In this document: positions 34,165-41,279 of the stretch, piece after piece | Numbering within the stretch: the stretch's first letter is position 1 | How the letters are laid out: the number at the start of each line of letters is the position of its first letter | Source of the DNA: Alphaproteobacteria bacterium UBA6178 | GTDB lineage: Bacteria > Pseudomonadota > Alphaproteobacteria > Rickettsiales > UBA3002 | NCBI GenBank assembly: GCA_002422205.1 | Contig: DITS01000012.1 | Coordinates: 1 to 45,399 of the forward strand | Direction: 5' to 3' | DNA: 45,399 nt | Notes under the pieces: model-generated | The model's input: only the letters and a program-made list of their open reading frames with translations | Databases searched by the model: none | Told to the model about the DNA's origin: nothing | Translations under genes and position numbers: made by a program

Positions 34165-34783
34165 CTTCGCGTAGTTCGCCCTGCGCTTGTGCAATAATTC
34201 GCCATGCACCCGATATCGCCAGCAACGCCATAATGCTGGCAATGGCTAAATCCGGCCAGCGCGTAAGCGTGGCAAACACGCCGCCCGCTGCTGCAATCAC
34301 CAATAAATTGCCAATCGTGTCATTGCGCGAGCATATCCACACCGATTGCCGGTTACTATCCCCGCCGCGAAAACGGTATAGCAGCACAGAACAAATCAGA
34401 TTTGCCACAAACGCCAGCGCGCCCACCATTCCCATGGTGGTATGATCCGGTACGCCGCCATCCCATGCGCGATAAAGGGCCAGCGCCAATATCCCGATGC
34501 CCAGCACCAGCATGCACCCCGCCTTAAACAACGCAGCCATGGCCCGCATCCGCAGCGAGCGGTGCATCACATATAATGAAATACCATAGTTAAACGCATC
34601 GGCTAAAAAATCGATCGCATCCGCCATCAGCGACACTGACCCCGCCGCCATACCGGAAAATACCTCGATCAAAAACATGCTGGCATTAAGCAGCAATGCC
34701 ACCCACAACACCCGCCGAAACACGTGATCATCGGCAGCAACGCTATGAATATGACAAGAATGGCCCATACCCCAACCAAACAT
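34079..34783 (-). CDS. Cation diffusion facilitator-like transporter
   Basis: 234 aa, about six membrane helices. Family signs are SLMADAIDFLADAFNYGISL in helix 2 and SRNDTIGNLLVIAAA in helix 5, each with two acidic/His positions for metal. The N-terminus carries MGHSCHIHS and the C-terminus is rich in Asp, His and Gly (NGHNGDDGDDCAHYTSDGDD), likely metal-binding. The usual cytoplasmic C-terminal domain of full-length CDFs is missing, so it resembles the short CDF/Co-Zn-Cd resistance form. It exports divalent metal from the cytoplasm. Confidence 0.85.
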   Translation of the reverse strand: MFGWGMGHSCHIHSVAADDHVFRRVLWVALLLNASMFLIEVFSGMAAGSVSLMADAIDFLADAFNYGISLYVMHRSLRMRAMAALFKAGCMLVLGIGILALALYRAWDGGVPDHTTMGMVGALAFVANLICSVLLYRFRGGDSNRQSVWICSRNDTIGNLLVIAAAGGVFATLTRWPDLAIASIMALLAISGAWRIIAQAQGELREANGHNGDDGDDCAHYTSDGDDNHDHAPN

Positions 34784-34848
34784 ATTGCGCTGCTCATGTA
34801 AAAAGGAATAAGCTTTTATTAATCAATTGCGCTTATTATGAACCGGTT

Positions 34849-35580
34849 ATGGTGAAAACAACACGTAAACGCGTCGCCCACGCCACGCACCCGCTCATCG
34901 AAGCCGCGATCAGCGGGCTGTATCGTTTTGACGATATCGAACTGGCCTATAACCGCTTAAACGAAATTAAGCAGCAATTCATTTTATCTAAACACCAACC
35001 CGCAGATGATGAAAGCCGTGGACCCACTTTACGCTTATGGATTCGCGGTTTCGGGTTAGAGAAAGGCGACAAGGAGCAAGGCTTCCTTGGCCATTACGCG
35101 CTGCTATCCATCGGTCACACACCACAAGGGCGATACAATCTACAAGCCGAGAAAGAACTGGCACCGCTTGCTCAGCATCCGCAAAAAGAACGCCCCAAAC
35201 GCTCACACCCTGATTGGGGCCACCCGATTTTGCGCAGTATCAAAAAAGCAAAAACCTACGCCACAATGGAAGATGCGGACGCCGCATTGCAAAAGCTACA
35301 TGCCGAATACCCTGCTACCACCATCCCCGGTCAGGCCAAACTACATTGTATTATTTACGAGCGCGCCAACCGCGAATCGGGCCCGCCCGCTGTGAAATAC
35401 ACTTTCATCGTCAAGCCGACAGCCGACGGTGCATTCATCATCGAAGCACAAAAAAACACGCGCAACATCAAACCAGCAACCGGAAAAGGCGAAGCGCCGC
35501 AAGGCTATTTCACCGCCATGGTGCAAACCAAACGCCAGCGCAAATCCCGCCCCAAACCGGCTGAAAGCGCCTCTGAGTAA
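34849..35580 (+). CDS. Orphan protein, 243 aa, basic ends
   Basis: Start chosen at ATG 34849 (MVKTTRKRVAHATHPLIEAA); the frame is open further upstream without conserved start features. Soluble, no signal peptide. Visible segments are FDDIELAYNRLNEIKQQFIL, RLWIRGFGLEKGDKEQGFLG, AKTYATMEDADAALQKLHAE and a basic C-terminus (QTKRQRKSRPKPAESASE). Two related halves (an AYNRLNEI / ADAALQKL helix each followed by a strand) hint at an internal duplication. No family recognised. Confidence 0.65.
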   Translation: MVKTTRKRVAHATHPLIEAAISGLYRFDDIELAYNRLNEIKQQFILSKHQPADDESRGPTLRLWIRGFGLEKGDKEQGFLGHYALLSIGHTPQGRYNLQAEKELAPLAQHPQKERPKRSHPDWGHPILRSIKKAKTYATMEDADAALQKLHAEYPATTIPGQAKLHCIIYERANRESGPPAVKYTFIVKPTADGAFIIEAQKNTRNIKPATGKGEAPQGYFTAMVQTKRQRKSRPKPAESASE

Positions 35581-35649
35581 TCGCGACAACACGAATTTCA
35601 TCAAACTGTCACATTCGACCGCCATTATTTGTGCTACTACTACAATTAA

Positions 35650-35843
35650 TAAGAGCCAATAAAAAGAGATAGTGGTGGTCATAATCCAAAGAAGCCCAAC
35701 GGCACAGCGGATACCCCCAAACAGGTGAGCAAACCAGACATGTCACGCGAGGCGCATTGCGCTGGCGCGACGACATAACCATGCACCTCCCGTGCAGGCC
35801 GGAGGGGCTCGCCCCCCGCGAGATCACCTTCGGCCTCTTTTTT
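35650..35843 (+). ncRNA. Candidate structured RNA: sRNA or NUDIX-gene leader with intrinsic terminator
   Basis: Three hairpins in a row: 35742-35774 (GTC, CGCG and GCGC arms), 35782-35796 (TGCAC/GTGCA closing loop CTCCC), and 35796-35836 (10-bp stem AGGCCGGAGG/CCTTCGGCCT with an inner CTCGC/GCGAG stem and loop CCCCC), followed by TTTTTT at 35838-35843. The last is a convincing terminator. TACAAT at 35641-35646 may be a -10 box. C-rich loops like these occur in alphaproteobacterial CUCCUCCC-type sRNAs. The 5' end is a guess. Confidence 0.5.
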
Positions 35844-35869
35844 AAAGCTGTAGGGAGTAAGGAGAGCAG

Positions 35870-36913
35870 ATGCTAAACTACCTCAAACATAAGTGGAACG
35901 AATGGTTCAAAGGCCAGAGCCACGAGGATATGTTTGATGGTAAAAAAACCGCCGTGGATGCCTTCACCGACCCGTCGGTTATCTCCCCGCAACTCGCCCT
36001 TACCTTAATTGATACTGCCGTAGCCAACCGCCCCGATGCAGATCAACTGCGTGAAGCACTGGCCATTCGCTTTATCAAAGAGCGCGGCATCAACATGCAT
36101 GGCACCACCATCCATGACGAAATCACTAACGAAAAATCCGATCCCGACCTGAATCCCGACACGCTGTATGTCTCCCCCTATGCGCGCCCCACGGCTGGCT
36201 CCACCATTATGCCCGCCTACCATGACAGCAAAGGCGAAATTTATATCGCACTGGTCAAAAACTGGGTAGACCCGAAAAACCATGGCAAAGGCGTGCGCGA
36301 TGAATGGTCCTTCCCTGGGGGTTATCTCAATGCGCGAGACGCGCACACACGCAAACCCCAACAATATGATCAAAATCTGGATGCCACCGCCAAACGTGAA
36401 TTACGGGAAGAAATCAATATCACCCTCGGTGCACAATCAAACCCCGAGCAGCTTTTTATACGTAGTGACAGTGGCGCCGAGCATAACACACCAACCCACA
36501 GCATTGATGCCTATTATCTGGTCGATCTGGGACGGTCTGATTCACCGCCGCCCATGAAGGCCGGTGACGATGTGGCCATGGCGCAATGGGTCAATATCCG
36601 CAATTTCGAACGCCATGCAGGCCCAACCCCTGATAGCGGTATCTATCATTGCGACGTAAATAATTCGCACGATACCTTTCTGCCCGCGCATTGCGAATTG
36701 CTCGAGCGCGGCATAGCCGCCCTACGCGCCAAAATATTTCCGCTGCAAAATGACGCAAACTTCACCTCGCAAGTCGATAAAGATACCTTTGCGCATTATG
36801 ACCGCGTGGCACAGGCACACGGATTTGGCGAGCACAAACCCACCGCCCCCGCCTCCCCATGGCAGGACCGCATGGCAGTCGCGCCCGAAACACCAAGCCT
36901 TGCTATACACTAA
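35870..36913 (+). CDS. NUDIX hydrolase-domain protein
   Basis: 347 aa; AAGGAGAG precedes the ATG at good spacing. Residues 1-90 are a helical N-terminal region of unknown role (LNYLKHKWNEWFKGQ). The NUDIX fold spans about 95-260, with WSFPGGYL and AKRELREEINITLG (REL-EE catalytic Glu pair), separated by an 11-residue insertion relative to the classic box. The first Glu of the box is replaced by Gln. The C-terminal 80 residues are helical with a Pro-rich tail. It probably cleaves a nucleoside diphosphate linked to another group; the substrate is unknown. It sits 26 nt behind the terminator of the leader RNA. Confidence 0.8.
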   Translation: MLNYLKHKWNEWFKGQSHEDMFDGKKTAVDAFTDPSVISPQLALTLIDTAVANRPDADQLREALAIRFIKERGINMHGTTIHDEITNEKSDPDLNPDTLYVSPYARPTAGSTIMPAYHDSKGEIYIALVKNWVDPKNHGKGVRDEWSFPGGYLNARDAHTRKPQQYDQNLDATAKRELREEINITLGAQSNPEQLFIRSDSGAEHNTPTHSIDAYYLVDLGRSDSPPPMKAGDDVAMAQWVNIRNFERHAGPTPDSGIYHCDVNNSHDTFLPAHCELLERGIAALRAKIFPLQNDANFTSQVDKDTFAHYDRVAQAHGFGEHKPTAPASPWQDRMAVAPETPSLAIH

Positions 36914-36954
36914 ATACTTGCCAACGCTTGGCAATCTGTGGCAATGAACGCGAT

Positions 36955-37767
36955 ATGAGCCCCGTCACCGTCAGCACATTTTATAAATTCACGCCCCTGC
37001 CCGATCCGCGCGCGCTGCGCGAGCCGGTAAAGCAGGCCATGCTGGCACACGCCATCAAAGGCACCATCACCCTCGCGCCCGAGGGCATCAACGCCACCAT
37101 TTCTGGCGAGCCGCACGCGCTCGACACCATGCTCGATTATTTGCAGTCGCTACCTCCCATCGGTGCATTTGCCACCAAAGAAAGTCATGTCGCGCAGCAA
37201 CCATTCCAGCGCAGCAAGGTGAAGCTCAAAAAAGAATTGATCTCTCTAGGCGAAGCCGTGGACCCGTCCGTATGCGTCGGCACCTACGTCACCGCCAAAA
37301 ACTGGAACGCGCTTATCACCGCGCCTGATGTCATCACTATCGACACCCGCAATGATTATGAATACCGCATCGGCCATTTTGCCGGGGCACTCAACCCCGC
37401 CACACGTGACTTCAAAGAAATGGTCGCCTTCACCAACACCCACCTTGACCCCGCCACACATCCACGCGTTGCCATGTATTGCACCGGTGGCATACGCTGC
37501 GAGAAATACTCCTCCTACCTGCTCAGCCAAGGCTTCCGTGAGGTGTACCATTTGCAAGGCGGCATATTACAATATCTGGCTGATGTCCCACCAGCTGAAA
37601 GCCTATGGCAAGGCGCCTGCTACGTTTTCGATGAGCGCGTCGCCGTAAATCATGACCTGAGCACAGCGCAACACATCACCATGTGCACGGCATGCGGCAA
37701 CCCGCTAGATGAACGTGATCGCCACCACGCCCATTTTCAGCCCCAAACGCGGTGTCCTTACTGCTGA
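36955..37767 (+). CDS. trhO: tRNA uridine(34) hydroxylase-type rhodanese (TrhO/UPF0176)
   Basis: Start at ATG 36955 (MSPVTVSTFYKFTPL). 270 aa. The N-terminal acylphosphatase-like part (about 5-95) has GTITLAPEGINATISG. The rhodanese domain (about 115-230) contains TIDTRNDYEYRIGHFAGALN and catalytic MYCTGGIRCEK. The C-terminal CTACGNPL and CPYC form a Cys cluster found in this family. Members hydroxylate U34 of tRNA, the first step to cmo5U/mo5U. No other tRNA-modification gene is nearby. Confidence 0.92.
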   Translation: MSPVTVSTFYKFTPLPDPRALREPVKQAMLAHAIKGTITLAPEGINATISGEPHALDTMLDYLQSLPPIGAFATKESHVAQQPFQRSKVKLKKELISLGEAVDPSVCVGTYVTAKNWNALITAPDVITIDTRNDYEYRIGHFAGALNPATRDFKEMVAFTNTHLDPATHPRVAMYCTGGIRCEKYSSYLLSQGFREVYHLQGGILQYLADVPPAESLWQGACYVFDERVAVNHDLSTAQHITMCTACGNPLDERDRHHAHFQPQTRCPYC

Positions 37768-37848
37768 ATTAACGCAAATATAATGCTTTCCTCATAATTT
37801 CTTAATCTTGCCTTGCGATACTAAATAATAAAAATAAGGCACCGTTCC

Positions 37849-39360
37849 ATGAGCAAAAGCTCTCATCGTTTCAATTTATTAAAAGACCAGTCCGGCCACC
37901 ATGCAGCCAAGCAAGCATGGTCAAAAGCCATGCGCAACCGCGGCAACAATCGCTTTGAAACTATAGAGCAAGCCACCACCGCGCTGGGCCTGGACAAAAG
38001 TAACGTAAATGACATTCAACAAACGGCAAAATGGTTTAGCGGCTGGGAAATACCCGACGCTGAAAACTTTAACAAAATGATGCAATGCATGGGCTTATGG
38101 AGCATCGAAGCAATTGAAGAGATGCAGAAAGCCGAAGCAGAACCGCTAACCCGCACATCCCGGAAAGCAAATCCGCCATCTGAATCGGAGAGGATATTAT
38201 ATAATAGCTCCGCTAATGCGCACGCCTTATGGCAAAACGCACGTGAAGAACAAGAGCATATCGATCAAAAACCATTTAATCCGATTTTTTCTTATGCCAG
38301 CCATCGCAGCCGCCATGCGCATACTACCGAATTTAAAGCGTTGGATACAGACATTCAGTCGTTAATCGAAAGCGGTGATAAAAAAGGCTTATACCATTTC
38401 ATTACCTCGCCTGCCGCTCGGGGTGACACATTACAAGGGTTTTTTGCCTGCCTGTGCGCGTACACCGAAACCAAATCGGCCGATTTAGCCGTTGAAATTG
38501 GCTTTGAATCCAATGTAATCCGTAGCTGGACCAAAACCCATACACTCCCACGTCGCGAGAATTTTGAAAAAGCGCAAGCTTGGCTAAGAGAACAATTCCC
38601 AAATACCGATGCAGTTGAAAAGTTTACGGAGCTGTATATTCGCGAGGCATTCAAAAAATTTGAAAACACCGCCCATTTTCGTAATATGCCCTGCGAATTC
38701 TGGGAAGCCAAGGTACTGGTAACCAATGACCCGACTTACCCCAATCATTCCTTTATCCCTAGTTGGCTGCGCGATACAGTGCAGCCCGTCGCACATCAGG
38801 GTGAATACGCCAAATGTGTCCGCCGTGCATGCTCCATGCGCCGCGAAGCCTTTAATCAGGAATATGGCATAGCCCCCGGTACATTACGGATTTTTGAAGT
38901 AGATAATGAAGCAAGCCAGCGTAGCTATGATACGGTGATGCAGGCAATGAAACATTTAAACGATGACCGCTTACGCATAGGAGCAAGCGATCTGTTCAAG
39001 CCGGAAATTTTTGCGCAACTGCAACCGCCAGCAAGCGTAAAAGCCCCCATTGCTGATACGCCGAATCCTCACATTACCAGCCAAAGCTATAAGGGCAAAA
39101 TAACACCCAAAAAATACCTCAATGATGAGCTGGCTAAATTACATGCACGAATGGATTTAGGCGCCGATCAAAGACTAACGCAAATCGGCATACCGGATAC
39201 ATTAACTGACATGGCCGCCCTTGATACCACTGCCATTAATGCCATCCTCCATAAAGCCCGCGCTTATGCATGGGTTGAAGGGCTAGCCGAAGAAACACAG
39301 CTACGCAATACACTTAATACGATAGTCAACACACTCAATGATAAATCCGCTACGCGATAA
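37849..39360 (+). CDS. Orphan protein with three HTH-like modules
   Basis: 503 aa, soluble. Three related modules, each helix-turn-helix-like with a Trp/Pro turn, are visible. Module 1 (about 45-85) contains KSNVNDIQQTAKWFSGWEIP then DAENFNKMMQCM. Module 2 (about 205-250) contains EIGFESNVIRSWTKTHTLPR then RENFEKAQAWL. Module 3 (about 325-370) contains MRREAFNQEYGIAPGTLRIF then SYDTVMQAM. The pattern of a recognition-like helix followed by (P)xxxNFxKxxxxL resembles XRE-family repeats. I infer a DNA-binding or scaffold protein; no enzymatic motif is present. The next gene is yacG after 37 nt. Confidence 0.6.
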   Translation: MSKSSHRFNLLKDQSGHHAAKQAWSKAMRNRGNNRFETIEQATTALGLDKSNVNDIQQTAKWFSGWEIPDAENFNKMMQCMGLWSIEAIEEMQKAEAEPLTRTSRKANPPSESERILYNSSANAHALWQNAREEQEHIDQKPFNPIFSYASHRSRHAHTTEFKALDTDIQSLIESGDKKGLYHFITSPAARGDTLQGFFACLCAYTETKSADLAVEIGFESNVIRSWTKTHTLPRRENFEKAQAWLREQFPNTDAVEKFTELYIREAFKKFENTAHFRNMPCEFWEAKVLVTNDPTYPNHSFIPSWLRDTVQPVAHQGEYAKCVRRACSMRREAFNQEYGIAPGTLRIFEVDNEASQRSYDTVMQAMKHLNDDRLRIGASDLFKPEIFAQLQPPASVKAPIADTPNPHITSQSYKGKITPKKYLNDELAKLHARMDLGADQRLTQIGIPDTLTDMAALDTTAINAILHKARAYAWVEGLAEETQLRNTLNTIVNTLNDKSATR

Positions 39361-39397
39361 CGCTTGAAACAACAGGCGCACTCGCTACATTAGCGCC

Positions 39398-39589
39398 ATG
39401 ACTTGCCCGATATGCCATAAATCATCCACACCTGACTTTAAGCCCTTTTGCTCGAAGCGCTGCGCCAATGTCGATCTGAATGGCTGGCTTTCTGATAAAT
39501 ACGCCATTCCCTCCGAAAACCCGCCGGAAGACGAAGAGCTTGAAATGCTGATTGAAGCATTGGAATCACAAGCAAATACCCAGCATTAA
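39398..39589 (+). CDS. yacG: DNA gyrase inhibitor YacG
   Basis: 63 aa zinc-ribbon protein: CPICHKSS then FCSKRCANVDLNGWLSDKYA gives four Cys ligands, followed by an acidic tail (PPEDEELEMLIEALESQANT). YacG binds the GyrB C-terminal region and inhibits gyrase. Length and motif match closely. Confidence 0.92.
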   Translation: MTCPICHKSSTPDFKPFCSKRCANVDLNGWLSDKYAIPSENPPEDEELEMLIEALESQANTQH

Positions 39590-39645
39590 TCTTGTAGTTG
39601 ATAAGTCTTGCCAAGCCTTGGCGCATGGATTATACAAGCGCCCGT

Positions 39646-39721
39646 GCCCAGATAGCTCAGTTGGTAGAGCAAGGGATTGAAAATCCCTGTGTCGCTGGTT
39701 CGATTCCGGCTCTGGGCACCA
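39646..39721 (+). tRNA. tRNA-Phe (anticodon GAA)
   Basis: 76 nt including encoded CCA. The acceptor GCCCAGA pairs with TCTGGGC. The anticodon arm GGGAT/ATCCC closes a loop with GAA, and the T-loop is GGTTCGATTCC. The accessory-looking block begins just downstream. Confidence 0.96.
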
Positions 39722-39970
39722 CGCTTCGCCCTCATGGCTTCGCGTCACACCGTGATATCCTCAGCCTAGACGAAACTGAGCTCTACCATTAGTGGAGTGA
39801 ACACAGCGCTGACGATACAGCCTTAAGTCTACAAACCTCCCCAAATCAATATGGTTCTCACCTATCGTACAACCCAGCCCTTGTAAGGGACAGCACCCAA
39901 AATAAAAGCAAAATATATTATATTTATCAAATATTTAATAAAATTACCTCACCCCAACTCATACTCAAAG
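39722..39970. other. AT-rich gene-free block downstream of tRNA-Phe
   Basis: About 250 bases without a supported gene. The last 60 are very AT-rich (39,909-39,945 contains only three G or C bases by eye). No second copy of the tRNA-Phe 3' end was seen further right. Confidence 0.5.
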
Positions 39971-40068
39971 CTTTACAATAAAAGGCATAAAACTTTACAA
40001 TAGTACATAGAAAACTTTACAATAGGACGCAGAAGACTTTACAATAGAGCATAGAAAACTTTACAATA
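39971..40068 (+). repeat. Five iteron-like repeats CTTTACAATA at exact 22-bp spacing
   Basis: Core CTTTACAATA occurs identically at 39971-39980, 39993-40002, 40015-40024, 40037-40046 and 40059-40068. The 12-nt spacers are semi-conserved (AAAGGCATAAAA, GTACATAGAAAA, GGACGCAGAAGA, GAGCATAGAAAA). Each core contains TTTACA, a -35-like hexamer. The array ends 21 nt before the start of the wHTH/HATPase gene. Twenty-two bp is about two helical turns, so all sites face the same side of the DNA, as for cooperative operators or plasmid iterons. Confidence 0.92.
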
Positions 40069-40089
40069 AGCAGTAAACTATAAATAGTT

Positions 40090-41133
40090 ATGAAACAGTA
40101 TATTACAGATTATATTTTACATAATGTAGAAAGAAACCCCACGGGTATAACTTCAGAAGCAATGCAAAAATTCTCCTTGAGCAGACCCGCTGTGCTTCAT
40201 TATGTAAATAAAGCAATAGAAGAAGGATTCCTAATAGCCGAAGGCTCAACTCGTGCTCGGCATTATAGGTTAAAAAACCTGGTTGAACTGAGATTTGAGA
40301 TCGAGCTTTACCCTGAAACTGAGAGTGCCGTATGGCAATATCGTGTGTTTCCACATTTGAAATTGCCTCAAAATATTATGGCAATATGCGAGCATGGCTT
40401 TACAGAAATGCTTAATAACGCGATTGACCACTCCGGAGATAAAACCGCTTACATTTACGTAGATCAAACATACGCTTATATTGAATTCTTTATTAGAGAT
40501 AGAGGAATAGGAATATTTCAGAAAATTCAGCAAGCATGTGGCTTAGAAAGCCCTCAACAAGCATTGTTAGAGCTATCAAAAGGAAAATTAACGACATATC
40601 CAGCAAAGCACGCGGGCGAAGGTATTTATTTTACATCTCGTATGTTTGACCGGTTTGTCATTCGATCTGGCACGCTTTCTTACCATCGTCGACGCGAAGA
40701 GGATAGCGATTGGTTAATAGACGTTTCAGAACATGGGCACAGACAGGGAACTTTAATTTACATGAAAATCTCTACCAATGCCCATTGGAAAAAAAATGAT
40801 GTTTTTGAAAAATATCAAGATGACGATTTACGTTTCCGACAAACACATGTTCCAATTGCACTTGCACGGGAGCCAGGTCAAAATTTAGTGTCGCGATCTC
40901 AGGCAAAACGTATTTTATCACGTTTTGAGCAATTTACCGAGGTGCTACTAGATTTTCAAGATGTTGACGAAATAGGTCAAGGGTTTGCAGATGAGATATT
41001 TCGTATTTTTCCAGAGGCGCATCCTAACATTCCTTTAAAAGTTATCAACGCCACGCCTGAGATAAATCGCATGATAACCTTCGTTAAGTCAAACGCGCCA
41101 ATCATACCGCCTTCGCTAAAAAATGATTCATGA
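40090..41133 (+). CDS. Winged-HTH / HATPase / STAS-like (DUF4325) fusion protein
   Basis: 347 aa. Residues 1-65 are a winged helix-turn-helix (ITSEAMQKFSLSRPAVLHYV, then EEGFLIAEGSTRARHYRL). Residues about 90-230 are a GHKL ATPase: N-box EMLNNAIDHSG, G1 box IRDRGIGIF, G2-like HAGEGIYFTSRMFD. Residues about 265-335 are a DUF4325/STAS-like domain (SQAKRILSRFEQFTEVLLDF, DVDEIGQGFADEIF). The set resembles a partner-switching module (anti-sigma kinase plus STAS antagonist) fused to a DNA-binding domain. There is no phosphoacceptor His domain. Codon use is more AT-rich than the neighbours, suggesting transfer. No good ribosome binding site precedes the ATG, so a leaderless or weakly translated message is possible. 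Confidence 0.85.
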   Translation: MKQYITDYILHNVERNPTGITSEAMQKFSLSRPAVLHYVNKAIEEGFLIAEGSTRARHYRLKNLVELRFEIELYPETESAVWQYRVFPHLKLPQNIMAICEHGFTEMLNNAIDHSGDKTAYIYVDQTYAYIEFFIRDRGIGIFQKIQQACGLESPQQALLELSKGKLTTYPAKHAGEGIYFTSRMFDRFVIRSGTLSYHRRREEDSDWLIDVSEHGHRQGTLIYMKISTNAHWKKNDVFEKYQDDDLRFRQTHVPIALAREPGQNLVSRSQAKRILSRFEQFTEVLLDFQDVDEIGQGFADEIFRIFPEAHPNIPLKVINATPEINRMITFVKSNAPIIPPSLKNDS

Positions 41134-41145
41134 GAATCGATGAAA

Positions 41146-41180
41146 GCACCCCCGCACATCACTGCACGGGGGCTTATTTT
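41146..41180. terminator. Intrinsic terminator after the wHTH/HATPase gene
   Basis: CCCCCG (41149-41154) pairs with CGGGGG (41167-41172) with a 12-nt loop and a T-rich 3' flank (TTATTTTG). It lies 13 nt past the stop. Confidence 0.7.
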
Positions 41181-41217
41181 GTCTTCGTCATACTGCGGGC
41201 GACATAGTCTTTTTATC

Positions 41218-41249
41218 TCGTCATGCCCGCGACAGCGGGAATCCAGCGT
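41218..41249. repeat. REP-like palindromic element
   Basis: Contains CGTCATGCCCGCGACAGCGG followed by GAATCCAGCG, an imperfect palindrome (CCCGC/GCGGG) of the widely dispersed CGTCATTCCCGCGnnnGCGGGAATCC type of proteobacteria. Only one copy was noticed here. Confidence 0.55.
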
Positions 41250-41279
41250 TCTTACTTGCCAGACCCCGCTTAAACTCAC

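Noticed and set aside
35650..35843. ykkC-type, cyclic di-GMP, 6S, SRP or tmRNA identity for the NUDIX leader
   Set aside because: The conserved sequence blocks of these RNAs, as I know them, are not present; only the generic hairpin-terminator layout is.
39971..40068. CRISPR array
   Set aside because: The conserved unit is only 10 bp with 12-bp semi-conserved spacers; no cas genes and no 23-40-bp repeats are present.
39722..41250. A second island at tRNA-Phe with an att repeat
   Set aside because: The AT-rich foreign-looking block does follow the tRNA, but no second copy of the tRNA 3' end was found downstream.
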